64,000 nt of DNA from Lycocorax pyrrhopterus obiensis (lineage: Eukaryota; Chordata; Aves; Passeriformes; Paradisaeidae), in contig JACSVZ010000024.1 in assembly GCA_014706295.1 (NCBI GenBank), forward strand, positions 2,101,136 through 2,165,135, given 5' to 3'. The position numbers and the translations under genes were made by a program. Every line of letters begins with the position of its first letter. Positions within the stretch are counted from its first letter, which is position 1. The notes beneath the pieces are model-generated. The model ran no database searches. It saw nothing but the letters and a program-made list of their open reading frames with translations, and was not told the origin of the DNA. This document shows, piece by piece, positions 56,001 through 64,000 of the stretch.

Positions 56001-58442
56001 TTTACTTGACTCGATGCCTTTTCCAAAGCAAACCTCCTTTACACAACAGGAAGTTGTAGGTTTGGGGCCATTAAGGGTTTTAGGAATTGCCGATATCCTC
56101 TGCTAATGCCATCAGCACCTCAGGGCTCATCCGAAAGCAGCTCCAGGAGAACAGCCTGAGCTCAGCAGGGTGAATGGAAGATCTGTGCCCTACTTAGCTG
56201 GTGTATATATTTGTCAGTAAGTGGGGCACTCAATAACCTGAGATCTGACAGCCTTCAGATCCTGTATGGAGAGACGTCAATCATTCTGGCTTACATTAAA
56301 CATCTTCCCAGGCATCTGGACTGTATTATAATATCCCATCAGTGCCAAATTATAAACATGAACCACACATGCTAATCTCTTGATTCTGGCTTATTTCCCT
56401 TTCAGACAGTCTATGGGAGAAGGAAAAAAATGTCTTTTGTCAGCATAAAAAAATTATAAACCACGTGGGAGGGAGGGTGGTACCATCATCCGGTGTCTCT
56501 TGTGAGCCAACTATGGATTTTTGCAATAGATTTAGTGTTTATGGCCATTTTCACTCTCTGCCCTGGTAATAATCATAGCGAAGACACCCAATAACCAGTA
56601 AATGGAACCACACAGAGGAAAGCCTTTGATGTTTTGTGTGTGCTTCTCAGTTTGCTTTATGACATGGTCCCACCTGCCCAGAGCTGGACCTGCTGTCCAA
56701 GAGGGACTGGGCAGTGACCACAGAGAGGGCACTGACCACCACCTTGTCCTGCTCTGGGGCAGTGGTGAGCACTCTTCAGGAGAATGTGGAAATCACTTGG
56801 AAGCTCTGATCAACTAACAGGTGACTTTTACATCTTAAAGTAGCTTCTGGTTTATTCTTCTTCTGAGAGTCAATTAGTGAAGGCAAAGAACATTTTCCTG
56901 GAAGTCCTGGGGATGGGATTCTTTGCATGCAAAACACGCTGGATAACTCACCCCTTTTCTCCACACAGCTCTGCTCCAAGGCCAGGAGCCCAGGTCAGCA
57001 CAGAGGTGTGAACATCCTTGGAGGTACCCACAGCTCCATCTCTTCTCAGGCAAGGACAGAGTTACCTGAGGAAAGAAAACAACAGGAATCTTCTTGCGCA
57101 CCCGAAGGACACGGAGATGGAAGAGCTTGGCAGCACTTTCTGAGAGATGCTCAACATCCCCAGGAGCTTGGGCAAACCCAACTACCTCTTTGGGAACCTT
57201 CTCCAAGGAGCTGCTTCTGTCCCAGGGAGCACCAGAAATTGCCCACTGTGGATCACAGTCTAAGTGGGATCCAAGAGGAGGAGCTGGACAGGCCCTTCCC
57301 AAGGAGAATGTCAGAAAACGATAGGTTTGAACCCTGCCATCTCTTTTGCCACAGTGACCTTCAGGTGACCTTGCTTCCCAGTGTGAGAGCAGCAGCAGAA
57401 GTGGTTTCAGTCCACTGCAACTGGAATGGACTGGGCAGTTTGCCAAGTGAATATCTGCTGGGTTAATCACTGTGCAAATCTAATCAGGAACTGGAATGTG
57501 CCAGGCTCATTACTGAAATTAAATTCACCTCCAATTAAAGAGAGAGCTACAAGCTTCCATCATGCAGAGGTGCCCCCAGGCTGCCCCTCCCAAAACCAAC
57601 ATCAGATCCAGTCCTGCTGAGCTGCAGGTTTGCTGAGCTCTGGAGGTATTTCCAGGTGTGAGGAAGTGAACTGCTGCTTGTGATTTCCCCCAAGGCTCTC
57701 TGAGGAGTTTACCGATGCCTTTAATAAGTCACCTTGCAAGTCAGGAGTAACTTCAATGGTAGGATTTCCAAGGAGCGCTCGCCAAGAGAAATCTGGGGAC
57801 ACGGTAACTGGAACACATCCCATGGCAGGATCGTTCTTGTGAGCACCTTTACAACTTCTCACCTTCACATGATGAATCCTTCCTTGGGACCTACGCACCT
57901 TATGCCTACACTGTGGAGTCCAAATTAAGAAATTAAGTTTGTGCCAAGAACAACAAGGCTGCAAAGTCAAGCAGGTAGAGTGCAGAGATGCCGACTGAAA
58001 AGTTGTTCAAGCTTCATTTGCCCCCTTGGCTTCTACGTTACACTTGTACAGCCTAATCACATCATCACTACACATCATATCTCTGCCTCCATCTGTGATT
58101 CACATGGGCATTATCTGATTTCAGGGAAAAACTTTTAATATCTTAGGTCTAAATATGTGCCTGTAACTGAAATCCAGCTCTGAAGACTTGGCAGGACTGC
58201 AGATGTAAGTCTTGACCTTCTTTTCTCCTCCAGTACTGAAAGAAAAACAACCCACGAAGATCAGGGCTTGGCTTTCACCTGAAGATGGCCAACATGGATG
58301 CATGGATCCCTGTACACATGTCCTTGCTCCACTCACACCTTCCACTGCCTGCTCTAAAAACCACAAGTATACCCAAAAATATAGCTGGGGTCTGAAATCC
58401 TCCGTCCTCATGGCCAGAAACCAGCAGTAGATAACAGCATAA
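53007..58442. other. Gene-free 5.4-kb stretch
   Basis: No coding exon, RNA gene or named repeat. Candidate conserved blocks are at 53820-54020, 56250-56500 and 57430-57560. Open frames of up to about 198 codons lack any domain. Confidence 0.45.
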
Positions 58443-58545
58443 AGAATCACAGAGTGGTTCAGGTTGGAAGGGACCACAGAGGGTCATCTGGTCCTACCTC
58501 CCTTGCTCAAGCAGAGTCCACCCAGAGCACGTGGCACACACTTTA
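58443..58545 (-). mobile_element. CR1 LINE 3' terminal fragment
   Basis: This minus-orientation fragment has AGAATCACAGAGTGGTTCAG, then GTTGGAAGGGACCACAGAGG and TCATCTGGTCCTACCTCCCT. It is another distinct CR1 subfamily, judging from the last motif. Confidence 0.9.
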
Positions 58546-58968
58546 GGAAGACATTGAAAAACAGTATTTAATTTGTTTCAAGTATATAGGAAATTAAATA
58601 TATGTTGAAGAAAGTATTTCACCTGGGTGTTCCAGATCTGTGCAGAAGCCACAGGTACTGAGCAGAGCCATATTCCAGCAGGAGACTTCACCTTTAAACA
58701 AGACCTATTTGCTCCCTCTTAGGCTCAGGAGCTCCAAGATGGATTTGTCCCAATGGTCTGACCACAGCCACAGGTGGGTGTTCAGGGGGCTCCTCCTTGC
58801 CTTGATGCAGAAGAGGATCAGGTCCTCACCAGTTCTCCTGGGCTTATTCTGCCTGACCCACTTCCCTACAACCAGGAGTTCTGGAAGCCACAAGGATTAG
58901 TGTGCCAGAAGTCAGAAGGATTATTGTGCCGTCTTGTTGCAAAGCTGTAGTTGCAAAGCCTTGCTCTG

Positions 58969-59606
58969 GCACTGTGTCTTGGGGTGACTTTATGATGTGT
59001 ATCCCCTATCGCACCTCTATGCCCAGAAATTAACTTTGTGCCTTTCTGTGTCTTTATACTGAGCCTGAGAGGGGAGAGAGGGAAAAAAAAAACCCCAGCG
59101 AACTTTTCAAAGCAATTGTTCAAGGACACAGATACACTCCTCTGCTTCTGCTCTGGCAGCAAGGAGGGGAGGAAGCACCATTCTGGCTTTTCAGCCAGCT
59201 TTTTGGCTCCTTTTCTCGGGAGAGAGACAGAGAGTTGAACTTTGTTTTCTTGGGACTTTGGTTTTTCCCTTCTTCTCTTCTGGACTGTTTCAACATCAGA
59301 ACACACCAGGAGAATTTTCCACCGAGGTCCTGGAGGTGGGCCCACACCAACCCAGCTCCAAGGAGGAGGAGAGAGACCACATCTCCAGAAGGACTCTGAA
59401 ATTTTCCCAGGTTTCTCTCCACAGCAAGAGTTTTATTATTTAGCATTATTATCCTTTTCCTGTGTATTTGTTAAATAAATAGTTTTTATCTCTTTCACTT
59501 TCCTTCGAGGAAAATTTTCTTTTTTCCCGAACCTGGTTGGGGAGGAGTGGTTACAACCTGCCTTCTATCAGAGGATATTTTCCTCCAGATTTGGCCAAAC
59601 CAGCAC
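58969..59606 (+). mobile_element. Solo LTR with 4-bp target-site duplication
   Basis: An LTR-like unit of 630 bp (58973-59602) begins TGTGTCTTGGGGTGAC and ends GGCCAAACCA. It is flanked by GCAC on both sides (58969-58972 and 59603-59606). The plus strand carries AATAAA at 59474-59479. It resembles an LTR common in songbird genomes. A 4-bp duplication is typical of gammaretrovirus-like (ERV1) elements. No internal retroviral region is present, so it looks like the product of LTR-LTR recombination. The family is inferred, not searched. Confidence 0.72.
59474..59479 (+). terminator. Poly(A) signal inside the solo LTR
   Basis: AATAAA in the 3' third of the LTR, preceded by T-rich sequence and followed by a T/C-rich stretch, as expected at the R/U5 boundary of a retroviral LTR. 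It could act as a cryptic poly(A) site for plus-strand transcripts. Confidence 0.5.
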
Positions 59607-62600
59607 ACGCTGCCACGTCCATCTGACCTGGCAGGGTGTGTCACCTCTGTGACTTACACGTGCCTGGCCTGGCAGACACTGCACGAGCAGGACAGAAGGT
59701 GCTCATTGCTGGCAGTATTTGATCAATGAAATCTCCAAAATCTTTCTGCCTTGGCACATGGCTCCTTGAGGACCTGGCTGATGACACTACTCCTTTGCAG
59801 CCTCAGGTGTGTCCAGTATCTCTGGATAAGCTTCCAGATGGCTGAGGAAATGTGTTTGTCTGCCCAGAGAGGTTGGAGCCTGAGTCCTATTCCACCCTTG
59901 TGACTTTTCCAAGTGTTAAGGGGGAGAGACGGCCAAGGGCTCCCAGGTAGAGACCCAGCTGGGCCACAGCCACCTCCCTGCTTGCTGCATCTCTTTCCTT
60001 CACCTATCAACAAAACTGGTGAGGAATATCCTGGAGGATTGTTACACCAAGTCCCTGATGGGTACCTACTGTGGGGGGAAGTTTCACCCATGATAAACCT
60101 CACAGCACATGATTGCTCTCAGCACCACTTGTTCTTAGTCTATGCTTTGTTCAGCTTGTCCATGTTCTCAGCCCAGGCCTGTGTCCCAAATTCCCAGACA
60201 CCTGGGCCAAGGGCTTTATTTTCCCCCCGCAGCAGGCCCTGCAAAGCTAATTCCATGAAGACTGCAGAAGGAGAAATTTTCAGATGCCTTGAAGGTTCCT
60301 GCAAAACCCTTCCCTCCTTCCCTTTCTGTCCCTCTGCAGAGGACACTCCTGGCTGACTCTGGCATGAGGATGGATCTCAGGCCAAAATCTTTTCTCTGAC
60401 CCGTGTCCTGGCAGGGGAACTGCTGGGAGCCATCCCCTGCCTCCTGCAGCCACCCTTCACTCTCTAGAGGGTCACCTTGGACAGCTGTTGGAGCTCCTGA
60501 GGTCCACCTGCCACATGAAATAACTTCCCCATTGTCTCAGGGCCTCCTGGTATTCCCCTGCGAGAGTGTCTGATGCAGTGGATGTCACTGAAACCACCTG
60601 CTCTGCCTCCAGAGCTGCCTTGGAGAGTGTGAACCATCCCTTCTCCAAGGGGCTCATGCCTCTGAGGGGCATTAATTTCTAGAATGACATCTCTCCCAGT
60701 TTAGGATGCAGACAGCTCTTCCCAGTCCTGTAAAGCACTCTGCTGGCTCCACTAATTCTGGATCAAACTCCACTTGTAGGTCCCACTCTGGCCACATGAA
60801 AGCAACAGAATGTGTCTGTCCACATGTTGCCATCTGATGCATGGAAGTTCCCCTCCCAAAATATTCATCAAACACAGCTCCAGCGGGTACAGCTGGGATG
60901 TCAGACTGTCCATCTCAGGGTCTGTGTCAGGGTCTGGCTCTGCTGTCAATATTCACACCAAGGCCTTCTGCCTAAGTTCACGAAGGAAATTCAGAAGCTG
61001 GGCAAGTATAAGGTGTAATTGTCTCCTTCAATGCACCTCACACACTGTCAATTTGTTTGACAATTTGTTTAGTTTTCTGAAATCTTGCTGGGTTTTGAGT
61101 GTGGCTGTGTCCTTGTGGAGACTCCTCTGAGACTGTGGATCAAACTGTGTAGGACTGAGTCCTGGTCTCCTTGTTGCTGTTGAGTTTTATCACATTTCAT
61201 AATCACCCTGTCAAGATCATTTTTGGAGTCACAATGGAAAATAGTTCAAAGCCAGAGCTAGAAGATGAGATCTGACCTTTAAATAGTTTCTATACTTTGT
61301 GGTAAAAAGATGTGATTCTTTTTGCCATTCTAAGATCTATTTTACAGCTGTCATTCCTTCCTGCCTTGCTCCTCTACTGGATTTGCACATCACTCTCCTG
61401 GGTTTCAGGCCCTTTGCTTACGAGCAGTGTTCCCATCAGTGTGTGGGTCTCTCTCTGGACTGTTCATGCTGCCTCTTCCAGCCTGTGCTTGCTGTCTGAT
61501 GGTTTCACTGAGGATCTCTTTGTGGAGGGCCTTAGGACACAAGCACCTGCAGGTTCCATTCTCAGCTCCAGAGTTAATTGCCCACATTGCCTCTCTTCAG
61601 CCCCAAATTCCTCAGACCAGTTCCTCTGGGTTATTTAGCACTGAGCCTCAGTAGCTTGTTCCCTTGCGTGCTCTGGGAGGCTTTTCCAATGAAGAGACAC
61701 TAATTCCTGCTGGTCTCTGGAAATCTGGAGACCCCCATCCTGACTGGTTATTGCACTTGGTTACCTGTTGGAGCCTCTCCAGGTTTCAGTTCTAAACCCA
61801 AGCTCCACACAGCCACTGTCCATGTCAGACCTCATGGGGTCTGGTGCTCCTCTGCTTCACGAGTTGGTGTCTCGGGCGTTCGTGGAGCTCCAAAGGAGCC
61901 ACTGGTGGGACAGCTGGAGTGAAGGGCAGGGCTGTTCCTGCTCCCTGCCTGCTGACAGGACAGTCCTGCCTTACCCTGAAGTTCTGCTCCTGCATTAACA
62001 ACTTCACATGAAATTTCCTCAGTCGCTGGAACTGCTCAAGAGCTGGAAGCACAAGGAGCAGCAAGGCAGGCTCGGGTGAGCTCCTTCCACATGTCAGCAA
62101 ATAACTACTCAAAGAACAAAGCTGCACCACTCGCCAGCCCCTCCCCAGGGCTGCCAGGGGAATCCGGAGTGCAGGTTTGAGGCAGAGCCCGACGAGCCTT
62201 CCAGACTGCGAGGGATGCAAAGCCCTTGTTAGGGAGCAGAGAGCTCAGCACTGCCCCAAGGGTTAATTAGCAGCGTCCTTTGCCTTTGGAGGTGTTCATC
62301 TAAGCACTTCCTCGTGGAGGGACAGCCGTCTTTGTTGCCTGGATACTGCCTCGCCGCGGCTTTGAGGAAGATACCTGGAGCTTCATTAGAAGAGGATGTT
62401 AGCGGGATTTTCAGGTTTAGCTGCACTATGTAAATGATTACCCGGGGCAGCCCTGAGGCAAAGTGGCTGCCGGTTACTATCAGCCACACATCACATCCAT
62501 GCTCTGACAAGACAAATAAGGGTAATTGTCTCTCTCCCCTTAATCAGGGGGATGTGATTAGCTGGAGGAGGCCTTGGCCAGGTGCTCAGCAGCATTACCC

Positions 62601-64000
62601 GGCTCAGCAACCTGAGCATCCCTGCGGAGCCAGGTTGGGCAGCAAGGACCGGCCAGGTCCAACACCCTTCAGCTGTGGGAAGTGAACGGCAAACAAGCAG
62701 CCGTCTCTCATGGCTTGGAGGAAGGTTGCAGAGAGTGTAATCATTAGAAAATAAAGAGCACCTGATGAAATGGTGACTTCTTCCTGGTTTTTTCCATATT
62801 ACCCAGGCTGTACTTTTGCTGCAGCTTACCTCTCCAGTCTGAGATGTATTGGATGTTGCTGATGCAAAGTGAAGGATCCCAAAGGGACTGGGAAGGATTT
62901 GCACCCAGCCTGGGAAACTGAGCTTGGGAACAGATACCTGGAAAAACAGATTTTCTGAGGTGGAAGATGTATGTCTTCAATGGCTTTGTCTCACATCATC
63001 TCTCCATCATGCTCTCTGTACCCAAGATGAGTGAGATGCCCTGGGAGATTTTCCCTAAGTTATGGAGCAAGAGGACATTCTCCTCCTCCTCCACCTCCTT
63101 CTATTTTAAGGATAAAATTCCAGTTAAACTGGGCCTGAGTTCCTTGGATCCTCCCACACTCCAGTCACCATTTCTGTTCACCACATGACCTAAAGTCAGA
63201 CCAAATGACATTAGGCAGAGCCATCAGCAAAGTAGATAACCAGCCACCCTTTTCCTTGCTGGCAGGACACAGCAGCCTGTTGGAGTCTGACCCTGCTGAG
63301 GGTCTGAGCAGGGGGAAGGGCAGGAAATGAAGTGGATGGAGCAACAGCCTTTTAATTGGAAAGCAGTGCAGGCAACTGGGATGGTTCATGTTCCCCTTGG
63401 AACAGAGGATGTTGTACAGTGGCTTTGCCAGAGCATTTGGAAGCTTCTCCTGGTCTGTGAGTGAGGAATCGTCTGTCCTGGCTTTGCTGAATCCTTTGTT
63501 GTGTGTCCTGAGGTGGGGAGTCCCCGCCGAGTGCAGGATTGCCTGGAAGTCAGCCCTGATGGCCGAGTGCCACATCTGGGGCAGATGCTGGTGGAAGGGT
63601 TTGCTGTGCCCTGCAAAGGACCTGACTTCAGAACTTTGTCCCCCCTGCCTGAGGGGAGCAAAGCTGTGCACCCACCCTGCCACAGTGAAAGCATCTGCCA
63701 AGGTGACCTTCACTCACGTGCCTTCAAAAGGTGCAAAACATTTCTGAGTGTAAAGAGAAAGTGGAAACCCCTCTACCAAGACCCAGAGACATCTTCTCAT
63801 GCTGCTTCCTTCCCTGCTGCCCCCTGGGGCACAATCATAAGGGCTTGTGCTGTCCAGTGTGAAAGCCTGAGATATTCACCTGGAGATTATGGGACTTCAT
63901 AGTGTCAACTTAACAAGAAATATATCAATCATTGGAAAATTATTTGATTTAGAGATGGACAGCTTTGGTGCCAGATTTAACATTTTGAAATGCATTTCCT
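59607..64000. other. Gene-free right end
   Basis: No coding exon was supported. The plus- and minus-strand open frames between 63165 and 63902 overlap each other and have no recognisable domain. The block 62240-62580 has several homeodomain-type cores and is a candidate conserved element. CITED4, expected upstream of CTPS1 from human gene order, is not in the window. Confidence 0.45.

Noticed and set aside
63501..63902. 133-codon plus-strand open frame
   Set aside because: Equally long frames lie on the opposite strand (63165-63713), and no domain or start signal is convincing.
20691..64000. CITED4 or another upstream neighbour of CTPS1
   Set aside because: The conserved acidic C-terminal motif of CITED proteins does not appear in any frame. 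It is probably outside the window.

Overview
The window comes from a vertebrate nuclear genome, almost certainly a bird. It carries one large multi-exon gene with short GT-AG introns, about eighteen CR1 LINE fragments in both orientations, and three LTR remnants of the kind common in bird genomes. Families were assigned by eye; no database was searched. A passerine is possible from the LTR types, but this is weak evidence.

The only protein-coding gene that can be supported is CTPS1, the cytidine triphosphate synthase, on the minus strand between about 20.2 kb and 5.4 kb. All 17 coding exons were placed by hand. Each junction has GT and AG, every phase joins, and the spliced frame is 1,776 nt (591 codons plus stop), the same length as the mammalian protein. 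The synthetase P-loop, the glutaminase cysteine at residue 399 and the His526/Glu528 pair are all present. A non-coding first exon lies in a CpG-rich promoter with many GC boxes (about 19.55-20.35 kb).

Layout. 1-0.3 kb: probable 3' end of a plus-strand gene lying outside the window, with a plus-strand AATAAA at 279-284. 0.3-5.4 kb: the convergent gap and CTPS1 3' flank, with two candidate poly(A) signals for CTPS1. 5.4-20.2 kb: CTPS1, with CR1 pieces in several introns, including a near-identical inverted pair inside one intron. 20.35-64 kb: no supported gene. This stretch holds CR1 fragments (two with recognisable reverse-transcriptase remnants), two LTR fragments, one apparent solo LTR with a 4-bp target duplication, small tandem repeats and several AT-rich blocks that look like possible conserved non-coding elements. 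In human the region upstream of CTPS1 is also a long gap before CITED4, and CTPS1 converges with SLFNL1/SCMH1. The layout here fits that order, but neither neighbour is visible.

No RNA gene, CRISPR array or new multi-gene system was found. The most useful leads are a possible in-frame 38-residue N-terminal extension of CTPS1 through its first exon, the inverted CR1 pair that could fold the CTPS1 pre-mRNA, and the non-coding blocks upstream.
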